Made by a program: the position numbers and the translations under genes. This document shows, in pieces, positions 1 to 7,757 of a DNA stretch of 22,044 nt. This stretch comes from an uncultured Clostridia bacterium (GTDB taxonomy: Bacteria > Bacillota > Clostridia > Christensenellales > Aristaeellaceae), in the NCBI GenBank assembly GCA_937906775.1, contig CALCUD010000046.1, positions 1 to 22,044 of the forward strand, given 5' to 3'. The first letter of the stretch is position 1. Every line of letters starts with the position of its first letter. The notes beneath the pieces are model-generated. The model was not told the origin of the DNA and did not search any database. It saw nothing but the letters and a program-made list of their open reading frames with translations.

Positions 1-192
1 CTTGCGGTAGGGCTTGTCGGGCGTCATGCCCAGTTCCTCGGACATATCGTACAGAATCCGGCGGTGGACCGGCTTCAGGCCGTCGCGTACATCCGGCAGG
101 GCGCGGTCCACGATGACCGCCATCGCGTAGGAAATGAAGCTTTTTTTCATTTCCTGTTCAAGATTGACCGGAATCAGTTTATCCTGTATCAT
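1..192 (-). CDS. gyrA: DNA gyrase subunit A, N-terminal fragment (cut by window edge)
   Basis: Only the first 64 codons are in the window. The reverse-strand translation begins MIQDKLIPVNLEQEMKKSF and continues with SYAMAVIVDRALPDVRDGL and KPVHRRILYDM, the signature start of the type IIA topoisomerase breakage-reunion subunit. The active-site tyrosine and the C-terminal DNA-wrapping domain lie outside the window. GyrA pairs with GyrB to introduce negative supercoils using ATP. The ATG at 192-190 is preceded by GAGGAGAAAAG, a good Shine-Dalgarno site. The start lies 20 bp after the gyrB stop codon with no terminator between, so the two are almost certainly one transcript. ParC is the main alternative, but the partner gene looks like gyrB. 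Confidence 0.93.
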   Translation of the reverse strand, partial: MIQDKLIPVNLEQEMKKSFISYAMAVIVDRALPDVRDGLKPVHRRILYDMSEELGMTPDKPYRK

Positions 193-212
193 CTTTTCTC
201 CTCACTCTCCGC

Positions 213-2180
213 TTACACGTCCAGATCCTTGACCAGATCGCTGTTCTCCTGAATGAACTGCTTCCGGGGTTCCACCTGGTCGCCCATCAGCAGGGTAAAG
301 AGCCTGTCGGCCTCCATGGCGTCCTCCGGCGTGATCTGCATCATCATCCGGGTCTCGGGATTCATGGTGGTATCCCAGAGCTGCTGGGCGCTCATTTCAC
401 CCAGACCTTTGTACCGCTGGATCTCCGGCTTGGGTTCGCGTCCGATCTCATTCAGAACACGTTCCAGTTCGTCGTCATCGTAGACATACTGGGAGAATTT
501 CCCTTTGGTCACCTTGTACAGGGGCGGCATCGCCGCGTAAACGTAGCCTTTTTCGACCAGGGGCCGCATGAACCGGTAGAAGAAGGTCAGCAGCAGGATC
601 CGGATATGCGCGCCGTCGACGTCGGCGTCCGTCATGCACACGATGCGGTGATACCGGAGCTTGCTCTCGTCAAACTGATCGCCGAAGCCGCAGCCGAAAG
701 CTGTGATCATCGCGCGGATCTCCTGATTTTCCAGCGCCCGGTCCAGCCGGACTTTTTCAACGTTCAGAATTTTTCCGCGCAGCGGCAGGATCGCCTGCGT
801 CTTGCTGTCACGGCCGCCCTTCGCGCTTCCGCCTGCGGAATCGCCCTCGACCATGAAGATCTCGCACTTGGAAGGATCGCGTTCGCTGCAGTCCGCCAGT
901 TTGCCGGGCAGGGAGGCGGATTCCAGGACCGTTTTCCTGCGGGTGGCCTCGCGGGCCTTCCGGGCCGCTTCCCGGGCGCGCTGGGCGTCCACGCAGCGGG
1001 TGACGATCGCCTTGGCCACGGTGGGGTTCTCTTCCAGATAGCTGCTCAGTTCCTCGCTGACCAGCGCGTCGACCACGCCGCGCACCTGTCCGGAACCGAG
1101 TTTGCTCTTGGTCTGGCTTTCGAACTGGGGATCCTCCATTTTGATGGAGATGATCGCCGTCAGGCTTTCCCGGACGTCCTCGCCCTTCAGGTTCGGTTCG
1201 TTGTCCTTCAGGATCTTGTAGCGGTGGCCGTAATCGTTGATCGCCCTTGTCAGCGCCGTATTGAAGCCCGCCAGGTGCGTGCCGCCGTCCGGCGTCGCGA
1301 TGTTGTTGGCGAAGGAATAAACGTTTTCGGCATAGCTGTCGTTATACTGCATGGCCATTTCGACCAGGATGTTGTCCTTCATTCCTTCGGTATAGATCGG
1401 TTCGGGGAACAGCACCGTCTTGTTCTGGTTCAGGAAAAGAACGAACTCCTTCAGGCCGCCTTCGTAGCAGAAGTCTTTCTCCTTCGGCGGATCCTGCCGC
1501 TCGTCCCGGAATACGATGCGGATGCCTTTGTTCAGGAAGGCCATTTCGCGCAGCCGGTTGCGGAGCGTATCGTATTCGAACTCACCGGTTTCGAAGATGC
1601 CCTCGGGGTTGTCTTCGCTCTTTACATCCGGCCAGAACTGAATCGTCGTCCCCGTCCGGTCTGTATCGCCGATGATCTTCAGATCGTACAGATATTTCCC
1701 CCGGGCATATTCCTGCTGATAGATCTTTCCGTTCTGATAGACCGTCACCGTGAAATGGCGGCTCAGCGCGTTGACCACGGAGGCGCCGACGCCGTGCAGG
1801 CCGCCGGATACCTTGTATCCCCCTCCGCCGAACTTGCCGCCCGCGTGAAGGACCGTCAGGCACACTTCGACAGCCGGGCGGTGCATCTTCGGATGCATGC
1901 CGACCGGGAATCCGCGGCCGTCGTCCTGGACCGTCACGCTTCCGTCCCGGTTGATCGTGACGTCGATCTCTTTGCAGTAGCCGGCCAGGGCTTCGTCCAC
2001 AGAATTGTCGACGATCTCGTATACAAGATGGTGAAGGCCCCGGGCGTCTGTGGAGCCGATATACATACCCGGGCGTTTCCGGACGGCTTCCAGGCCTTCG
2101 AGTACCTGGATCTGTTCCTCGCCGTAATCGGAAGTGACCGCGGTCGCGTTGTCAAGATTCTGATCCAATTCTTCTGCCAT
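213..2180 (-). CDS. gyrB: DNA gyrase subunit B
   Basis: This is the 655-residue ATPase subunit of DNA gyrase, close to the short Bacillus type and without the large insert of the E. coli protein. Visible motifs are the GHKL ATP-binding site (EIVDNSVDEALAG, about 55-67; DDGRGFPVGMHP, about 86-97; GLHGVGASVVNALS, about 127-140), the TOPRIM acidic motif EGDSAGGSAKGG (445-456), the metal-binding DADVDGAH (518-525), and QRYKGLGEMSAQQLW (588-602) followed by TTMNPETR. An upstream in-frame ATG at 2192 exists, but GAGGTG at 2190-2185 is correctly spaced for the ATG at 2180, so the protein is taken to start MAEELDQ. It is first in an operon with gyrA. The TTMNP motif and the partner gene favour GyrB over ParE. 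Confidence 0.96.
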   Translation of the reverse strand: MAEELDQNLDNATAVTSDYGEEQIQVLEGLEAVRKRPGMYIGSTDARGLHHLVYEIVDNSVDEALAGYCKEIDVTINRDGSVTVQDDGRGFPVGMHPKMHRPAVEVCLTVLHAGGKFGGGGYKVSGGLHGVGASVVNALSRHFTVTVYQNGKIYQQEYARGKYLYDLKIIGDTDRTGTTIQFWPDVKSEDNPEGIFETGEFEYDTLRNRLREMAFLNKGIRIVFRDERQDPPKEKDFCYEGGLKEFVLFLNQNKTVLFPEPIYTEGMKDNILVEMAMQYNDSYAENVYSFANNIATPDGGTHLAGFNTALTRAINDYGHRYKILKDNEPNLKGEDVRESLTAIISIKMEDPQFESQTKSKLGSGQVRGVVDALVSEELSSYLEENPTVAKAIVTRCVDAQRAREAARKAREATRRKTVLESASLPGKLADCSERDPSKCEIFMVEGDSAGGSAKGGRDSKTQAILPLRGKILNVEKVRLDRALENQEIRAMITAFGCGFGDQFDESKLRYHRIVCMTDADVDGAHIRILLLTFFYRFMRPLVEKGYVYAAMPPLYKVTKGKFSQYVYDDDELERVLNEIGREPKPEIQRYKGLGEMSAQQLWDTTMNPETRMMMQITPEDAMEADRLFTLLMGDQVEPRKQFIQENSDLVKDLDV

Positions 2181-2298
2181 GCTGCACCTCATTCTCTCTG
2201 CTCAAAACACGGATTTTCGCTCTCGCCGGAAATCCCGTTTTCAGGCTGTTTTTCAGATGCCTCACAGCCTTGAAAAATCTCGCTTTCCGGACTACTTT

Positions 2299-2307
2299 AT
2301 TATACCA
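2299..2307 (-). promoter_or_regulatory. Extended -10 promoter of gyrBA
   Basis: The reverse strand reads TGGTATAAT, a consensus TATAAT preceded by the TGn extension. No good -35 box is seen 16-18 bp upstream, which is common for extended -10 promoters. Transcription would start near 2292, giving a leader of about 110 nt before gyrB. Confidence 0.7.
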
Positions 2308-2394
2308 TTTTTTATGCTGAAAAGCCAGCATTTTTCATACTTTTTTCCCCGAAAAACCGGCGGATTGTTCGGCATTTGTTCTTTTTTGCCGGGC

Positions 2395-2424
2395 TTGTTC
2401 TTTTTTTGTCAATCATGATATAAT
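2395..2424 (+). promoter_or_regulatory. Promoter of the ligase-carrier-synthase gene
   Basis: TGATATAAT at 2416-2424 is an extended -10 with a perfect TATAAT. A weak -35-like TTGTTC at 2395-2400 lies 18 bp upstream. Predicted start of transcription is near 2431, about 120 nt before the start codon. Confidence 0.68.
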
Positions 2425-2553
2425 TATCAGGATGCGTCGGGCGCGGCAGGAATGTTTTTTCTGATTTATACGCCATTATTTATCCCGTTCCGCCATTCCG
2501 GACGCAGGCTGTATTTTGTGTACGCATTATTCGGATGACGGAAGGAGAGAAAC

Positions 2554-5500
2554 ATGAACCGATACGATGTGCCGGCCAACAGTGCGAAACTGTCAGCCGA
2601 CAAAAACCTGGATACCCTGTACGGCATTATCCGGGATTACGGTGAATCCTGGGCCGCCCGCTGGCTTACGGGCGAAGAAGAGCACGGTATGACCTTCACC
2701 GAAATGACCGACCGGGCCGACGATTATGCCTCCTGTCTTTCTTCCCTCGCGCCCGAAACGGGCTGGATCGCTATTTCAATGGATACCTGCGTTGAATGGC
2801 CTTCCCTTTTCTGGGGAACGATGCGGAGCGGCCACAATGTGCTGCTGCTGGACGCGTCTGCGTCAGACGCCATGACGCAGAGCCTGATGGACGAGGCCGG
2901 ATGCCGGATGATCATCTCGAAGAAGCCCCGCAAGCTTCCCGCCGGATACCGCCAGATCGATTTCAGCACCGTGAACGCCGCGCCGCACACCGTCGGTTTC
3001 ACCCCGGTCTGGGGCGAATGCGTGGCCATGTGCACCAGCGGGACCACCGGCCGCAGCCGGATCTTTGTCTACAACGGCGAGGCGCTGTGCGAACAGGCGC
3101 TGAACAGCGTTCTGATCCTGAATAAAAATCACCGGCTGATCGCCAACGAATGCCGCCGTTTCCTTGCCTTCCTCCCCTTTCACCATGTGCTTGGCTTCAT
3201 GGCCAACGTCATCTGGGGCGGTTTCCTGGGAATGACGAATCTGTTTCTGAACGACCGGACGCCGAATTCCATCCTCAGCGTCTGCCGGCACTTCCAGCCT
3301 CATCTGGTGGTCGTTGTCCCGCTGGTCGGCAACAACCTCGTCCGGGGGCTGAAAAAGAATCTGAAAAAGCAGCCCCTCCTGAAGCGCGGCTTCTTCCATG
3401 TCATGAGCGCGCTTTCCATGGGCGCGCAGCGGATCGCACCCGAAGCCGCGCTCCGGTTCAATATGAAAAAAGTATTCGCCTCCGTCAACAGCAATCTGCT
3501 GGGAACGGAGATCGAATGCGTCATTCTGGGCGGCAGCCACGCGCCCAAAGAAACGCTGAAAGTCATGAACGCGCTCGGATACTATACCATTTCAGGCTAT
3601 GGGATGACCGAAACCGCGATTACCGGCTTTGAGACCGATATGCGTCTGAAATACCGTATGAGCGGCTCCGTCGGCGCGCCGCTCGAAACCGTGGATTACA
3701 GGGTCACCGGCGAGAACGCGGAAAAAGGCGACGGGGAACTGTGGATCCGCGGCAAAAGCATTCATTCCGGCTCCCTCAAAAACGGCGCCGTTCTTCCTGC
3801 CGACACGCAGGACGGCGGATGGTACCCGACCGGGGATATCGTTCATCAGGACCGTACCGGCCGGATCTATATCCGCGGGCGTCTGAAGGACGTCATCATC
3901 AACGAAAGCGGCGAGAACATCTATCCTGACGATATGGAGGACGCGTTCTCCGCGCTCCCGGACGTCGAGCAGATGTGCGTCGTCGGATTCCGCCGGAACA
4001 AGCGCGACAACAATGAAGACGTCACGCTCGTGATGAACGTCGGCGACCGTTATTCCGATCCGGACGCCCTCTCCGCGCTGGCCGAACGGATCACGGCGGT
4101 CAATGCGAAGCTTCCCCTGCACAGCCAGTTGAACCGCGCGCTGGTCACGCCGGACGTGCTGCCCATGGTCAACGGGATCAAGGTCAAACGTCTGGAGCTG
4201 AAGCAGCTGTATGCCGACGGAAATCTGACTTACAAGGAACTGGATCTTCATACGAAGAGCGCCGGAAACGAAGTGGGCAGCGTGCGCCGTGACGCTTCCC
4301 CCGCCGCGCTGCGCGAAGATATCAAAGCCAAAGTGCGCTCGCTGTATGCCGAGGCGCTGGATGTGCCTGAAAGCACCGTCTCCGATACCGCCAACTTCAT
4401 CGACGATCTGCAGGGGGACAGCCTTCAGGTCCTGAGCATGGCGATCAAGGCCGAAGAAGAATGGGGGATCACCATTCCGGCCGAGGAATACAGTCAGTGC
4501 GCCACCGTCAACGATATGACGCGTATGATCGAAAACCTGCTGGCCGGAAACACCGCGGAAACGCGTCCCGCGGAACGGGTCCCCGTGCGTCCCATCACCC
4601 GTTTTGAGGATGATCCGGACTATATCAGCTTTGTCGAACGTCACGACGCGCTGATCGGCAACGGCGACAATCCCTATTTCGTCACGCACGAATCCCCCCT
4701 GCTGGATACCGGCATCATCGACGGCAAAGAGGTCCTTGAATTCGGCAGCTATAACTATGTCGGCATGAGCGGCCGTCAGGAGGTCAAAGACGCCGCCAAG
4801 GCCGCGATCGACAAATACGGCACCAGCGCCAGCGGCAGCCGCCTGCTGGCCGGCGAAAAGCAGGTCCATAAGGATCTTGAAAAAGAGATCGCCGACTGGA
4901 AGCATACCGAGGACGCGATTGTCTGCGTCGGCGGTCACAGCACCAACGTAACCTTTGTCGGAAACTTCTGCGGCAAGAACGACCTGATCCTGTATGACGC
5001 GCTGGCGCATAATTCCATCGAGCAGGGGTGCAGACTCAGCTCCGCGACGTCCCGTCCCTTCCCGCACAGCGATGTCAGGGCGCTGGAGAACATTCTGAAG
5101 AACCAGCGGGCATATTACGAAAAGGTCCTGATCGTCATCGAGGGCGCCTACAGCATGGACGGCGATATCGCGCCCGTTCCGGATTTTGTACGCCTCAAAA
5201 AGGATTACGGATGCTTCCTCATGGTGGACGAGGCCCACAGCGCCTGCGTGCTCGGAGCGACAGGCGGCGGCGTCGACGAATATTTCGGTCTGGCCGGGGA
5301 TGATATCGATATCAAATACGGCACCCTGTCCAAAGGTCTGGGAACCTGCGGCGGATATCTGGCCGGTAAAAAGTGCCTGATCGATTATCTCCGTTACAAT
5401 ATGCCCGGATTCGTCTTCAGTGTCGGGATCAGTCCCGCGCTGGCCGCCGGTTCACTTGCCGCGCTGCGGACGCTGAGATCCGACCCGTCCATCATGGAAA

Positions 5501-5820
5501 ATCTGCATACCGCGATCAAAGCTTTCGCCGACAGCGCCCGCCGCCGCCGTCTGGATATCTGTCTGGCCGGCGAGACCGCCGTTCTTCCTGTCCTGGTCGG
5601 AAAAGACGAGGACGCCTGGCTGCTTTCCAACGAGCTGAAAAAGCGCGGCGTCAGCGTGCCCCCGGCCATGTATCCCGCGGTGCCCAAGGGAAAGGCGCGG
5701 CTGCGTTTCTGTGTGATCAGCGAGCATAAGCCGGAGCAGATCGAAAAGGCGCTGGATATTCTGGAATCCACCGCCAAAGAATTCGGGATCGAACTTCCCC
5801 GCCGGGATTACGGGGAATGA
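2554..5820 (+). CDS. Fusion enzyme: acyl-adenylating ligase, acyl carrier domain and PLP-dependent alpha-oxoamine synthase
   Basis: This 1088-residue protein has three parts. Residues 1-560 are an AMP-forming ligase: P-loop TSGTTGRSR (161-169, without the usual P-K ending), FHHVLG (209-214), GYGMTE (348-353), TGDI (426-429), GRLKDVIINESGENIYP (442-458), and a candidate A10 lysine in NGIKVKR (540-546). Residues 585-665 are an acyl carrier domain with phosphopantetheine serine S623 in GDSLQ. Residues 685-1080 are an alpha-oxoamine synthase (BioF, Kbl, serine palmitoyltransferase family): stacking His819, VDEAHS (891-896), PLP lysine K927 in GTLSKGLG, GGYLAG, and a likely carboxylate arginine near 1049-1051. 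Predicted work: activate an acid, load it on the carrier, then condense it with an amino acid, losing CO2, to an alpha-aminoketone. Substrates are unknown. The start has GGAAGGAG upstream. No signal peptide or membrane segment is evident. The gene is monocistronic, and no reductase or N-acyltransferase lies nearby. Confidence 0.9.
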   Translation: MNRYDVPANSAKLSADKNLDTLYGIIRDYGESWAARWLTGEEEHGMTFTEMTDRADDYASCLSSLAPETGWIAISMDTCVEWPSLFWGTMRSGHNVLLLDASASDAMTQSLMDEAGCRMIISKKPRKLPAGYRQIDFSTVNAAPHTVGFTPVWGECVAMCTSGTTGRSRIFVYNGEALCEQALNSVLILNKNHRLIANECRRFLAFLPFHHVLGFMANVIWGGFLGMTNLFLNDRTPNSILSVCRHFQPHLVVVVPLVGNNLVRGLKKNLKKQPLLKRGFFHVMSALSMGAQRIAPEAALRFNMKKVFASVNSNLLGTEIECVILGGSHAPKETLKVMNALGYYTISGYGMTETAITGFETDMRLKYRMSGSVGAPLETVDYRVTGENAEKGDGELWIRGKSIHSGSLKNGAVLPADTQDGGWYPTGDIVHQDRTGRIYIRGRLKDVIINESGENIYPDDMEDAFSALPDVEQMCVVGFRRNKRDNNEDVTLVMNVGDRYSDPDALSALAERITAVNAKLPLHSQLNRALVTPDVLPMVNGIKVKRLELKQLYADGNLTYKELDLHTKSAGNEVGSVRRDASPAALREDIKAKVRSLYAEALDVPESTVSDTANFIDDLQGDSLQVLSMAIKAEEEWGITIPAEEYSQCATVNDMTRMIENLLAGNTAETRPAERVPVRPITRFEDDPDYISFVERHDALIGNGDNPYFVTHESPLLDTGIIDGKEVLEFGSYNYVGMSGRQEVKDAAKAAIDKYGTSASGSRLLAGEKQVHKDLEKEIADWKHTEDAIVCVGGHSTNVTFVGNFCGKNDLILYDALAHNSIEQGCRLSSATSRPFPHSDVRALENILKNQRAYYEKVLIVIEGAYSMDGDIAPVPDFVRLKKDYGCFLMVDEAHSACVLGATGGGVDEYFGLAGDDIDIKYGTLSKGLGTCGGYLAGKKCLIDYLRYNMPGFVFSVGISPALAAGSLAALRTLRSDPSIMENLHTAIKAFADSARRRRLDICLAGETAVLPVLVGKDEDAWLLSNELKKRGVSVPPAMYPAVPKGKARLRFCVISEHKPEQIEKALDILESTAKEFGIELPRRDYGE

Positions 5821-5828
5821 CCCCCTCA

Positions 5829-5865
5829 CAAAAAACAGGGACGGCAGTCTGCCGTCCCTGTTTTT
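5829..5865. terminator. Bidirectional intrinsic terminator between the fusion gene and mnmG
   Basis: An 11-bp stem (5836-5846 with 5850-5860) closes a 3-nt loop. It is flanked by an A run (5829-5835) and a T run (5861-5865), so it can work for both convergent transcripts. Confidence 0.92.
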
Positions 5866-5872
5866 GATTCCG

Positions 5873-7735
5873 TCAATGTTCCGATCTTCTCCGTTTTTCC
5901 ATCCACACGGTCAGCACCGCGATATCAGCCGGATTCACTCCGGGGATGCGGGAAGCCGCGGCCAGCGATACCGGACGCTGTTTCTCCAGCTTCTGGCGCG
6001 CCTCCGCCCGGAGGCTTTCGATCTGACCGTAGGGCGTATCCGGCGGGATCAGCGTCTCCTCCGCCTGTCTGGCCTTCCGGATCAGCTTTTCCTGTTTTTC
6101 CAGGTATCCCTCATATTTGACTGCGATCTCCGCCTGTTCCTGCACGTCCGGTTTTTCGTCCGCCAGTTCCGGAGCAAGGGCGGCGATCTCCTTCAGGGAG
6201 ATATCCGGCCTGCGGAGCAGTTCCTCCGCGCTGACGGAGCCTGCCGTTTCCGGCTGGCCGCGGCCGGTCAGCCATCCGTTCAGCACCGGGCCCGGCGCGA
6301 ACCGGGTCGTCCGGAGCTGCCGCAGAAGGCGTTCCGTGTTTTCCCGTTTCCGGATCATCCGCTCCACGCGTTCGCCGGACGCCAGTCCCGCCGCGGCGCT
6401 CAGTTCCGTCAGCCGCAGATCCGCATTGTCCTGGCGCAGATAAAGCCGGTGTTCCGCCCGGGATGTCATCATCCGGTAGGGCTCGTCGGTCCCCTTGGTC
6501 GTCAGGTCGTCCGTCAGGACGCCGATATAAGCCATATCCCGCGTCAGGATCAGCGGTTCTTTCCCCTGCAGGGTCAGCGCCGCATTCATGCCGGCAATCA
6601 GGCCCTGGCACGCCGCTTCCTCGTATCCGCTGGTCCCGTTGATCTGTCCGGCGAAAAACAGCCCCCGGACGCGCAGGCTTTCCAGCGTCGGCCGGAGCTC
6701 GCGGCTGTCGATGCAGTCGTACTCGATCGCGTAGGCCAGGCGGGTGAGTTCGCATCTGCGGAGACCCGGAATGCTCCGGTACATCGCCCATTGAACATCC
6801 TCCGGCATGGAGGTCGACATTCCCTGGACATACCATTCCCGGCTTTCCCGCCCTTCGGGTTCGAGGAAAACCTGATGCCGGTCCTTGTCGGCAAAGCGGA
6901 CGATCTTCGTCTCGATGCTGGGGCAGTAGCGCGGCCCGACGCCGCGGATCAGCCCGCTGTACATCGGCGCGCGGTCCAGGTTGTCCCGGATGATCCGGTG
7001 CGTTTCCGGAGTCGTCCAGGTCAGATAGCAGCTGTAGGTATTTTCCAGTTCCCGGTCGGTCAGAAAAGAGAACGGCGTGACCGGATCGTCGCCGGCCTGT
7101 TCCTCCGTCTCGTCAAAGTCGATGGTTTTGACATCGACCCGGGCGGGCGTCCCTGTCTTGAACCGGCGCAGCTGAAAGCCGAGCTCCTCCAGTCCCGCGG
7201 AAAGGCCGTTCGCCGCCGTCAGTCCCTGAGGGCCTCCGGGGCGGCTTTTATCACCGATGATAATGCTTCCCTGCAGATAGACGCCGGTGGCGACCACAAC
7301 CGCACGGCACGGGATCCGCGCGCCGGTATCTGTCGTAACGGCCGATACCCGGCCGTTTTCAACTTCCACCGATACGACTTCCCCCTGCCGCAGCGTCAGA
7401 TGTTCCTGCGTCATCAGGGCCTTCCGCATCCGGTTCTGGTAGGCCTGCTTGTCCGCCTGCGCCCGGAGCGCGTGGACCGCGGGGCCTTTGCTGCGGTTCA
7501 GCATCCGGCTCTGAAGAAAAGTATCGTCGATGGCCAGACCCATTTCGCCGCCCATCGCGTCCAGTTCGCGGACCAGATGTCCCTTGGCCGAGCCGCCGAT
7601 CACCGGATTGCAGGCCATCAGAGCCACTCCGTCCATATTCAGCGTCAGCAGCAGGGTCTCCATTCCCATTCTTGCCGCGGCCAGCGCGGCTTCACAGCCC
7701 GCGTGCCCGGCACCGATCACAACCAGGTCCGCCAT
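5873..7735 (-). CDS. mnmG: tRNA uridine-5-carboxymethylaminomethyl modification enzyme MnmG (GidA)
   Basis: This 620-residue FAD protein, together with MnmE, installs the carboxymethylaminomethyl group on wobble U34 of tRNAs reading purine-ending split boxes, including Glu, Gln and Lys. It shows the FAD-binding GAGHAG (8-13), CNPVIGGSAKGHLVRE (42-57), RRFKTGTPAR (190-199), GPRYCPSIE (267-275), FLEPEG (290-295), QINGTSGYEEA (364-374) and TKGTDEPYRMMTSRAEHRL (413-431). Cys42 and Cys271 are both present. The length matches the family. AAGGAG precedes the ATG. It lies 22 bp after a secreted BIG2 protein gene and is probably cotranscribed with it, an unexpected pairing. mnmE is not in the window. 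Confidence 0.96.
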   Translation of the reverse strand: MADLVVIGAGHAGCEAALAAARMGMETLLLTLNMDGVALMACNPVIGGSAKGHLVRELDAMGGEMGLAIDDTFLQSRMLNRSKGPAVHALRAQADKQAYQNRMRKALMTQEHLTLRQGEVVSVEVENGRVSAVTTDTGARIPCRAVVVATGVYLQGSIIIGDKSRPGGPQGLTAANGLSAGLEELGFQLRRFKTGTPARVDVKTIDFDETEEQAGDDPVTPFSFLTDRELENTYSCYLTWTTPETHRIIRDNLDRAPMYSGLIRGVGPRYCPSIETKIVRFADKDRHQVFLEPEGRESREWYVQGMSTSMPEDVQWAMYRSIPGLRRCELTRLAYAIEYDCIDSRELRPTLESLRVRGLFFAGQINGTSGYEEAACQGLIAGMNAALTLQGKEPLILTRDMAYIGVLTDDLTTKGTDEPYRMMTSRAEHRLYLRQDNADLRLTELSAAAGLASGERVERMIRKRENTERLLRQLRTTRFAPGPVLNGWLTGRGQPETAGSVSAEELLRRPDISLKEIAALAPELADEKPDVQEQAEIAVKYEGYLEKQEKLIRKARQAEETLIPPDTPYGQIESLRAEARQKLEKQRPVSLAAASRIPGVNPADIAVLTVWMEKRRRSEH

Positions 7736-7757
7736 GGAAAAGTCTCCTTAACCGAAA

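Larger units (their letters stand above)
2193..2553. other. Divergent intergenic region between gyrB and the ligase-carrier-synthase gene
   Basis: This roughly 360-bp stretch holds no convincing gene. It is more AT-rich than its surroundings, with long T runs on the plus strand. It contains an extended -10 promoter facing left toward gyrB and another facing right toward the fusion gene. Three TTGTTC hexamers (2365-2370, 2376-2381, 2395-2400) lie just before the rightward -10. About 120 nt of leader follow the rightward promoter. No riboswitch-like or DnaA-box structure was recognised. Confidence 0.7.

Noticed and set aside
606..2273. Long open frame opposite gyrB on the plus strand
   Set aside because: The opposite strand encodes full-length GyrB with all motifs. 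The antisense frame has no ribosome site or recognisable domain and arises from GC-rich codon use.
2193..2553. Possible replication origin beside gyrBA, with mnmG also nearby
   Set aside because: Although gyrBA and mnmG are origin-linked in many Bacillota, no dnaA, dnaN or cluster of TTATCCACA-type boxes is present in the gap.
2554..5820. Biotin pathway assignment (BioW-BioF-like) for the fusion enzyme
   Set aside because: No other bio genes are near, and BioW is not an AMP-binding superfamily ligase of this kind; it remains a possible but unsupported reading.
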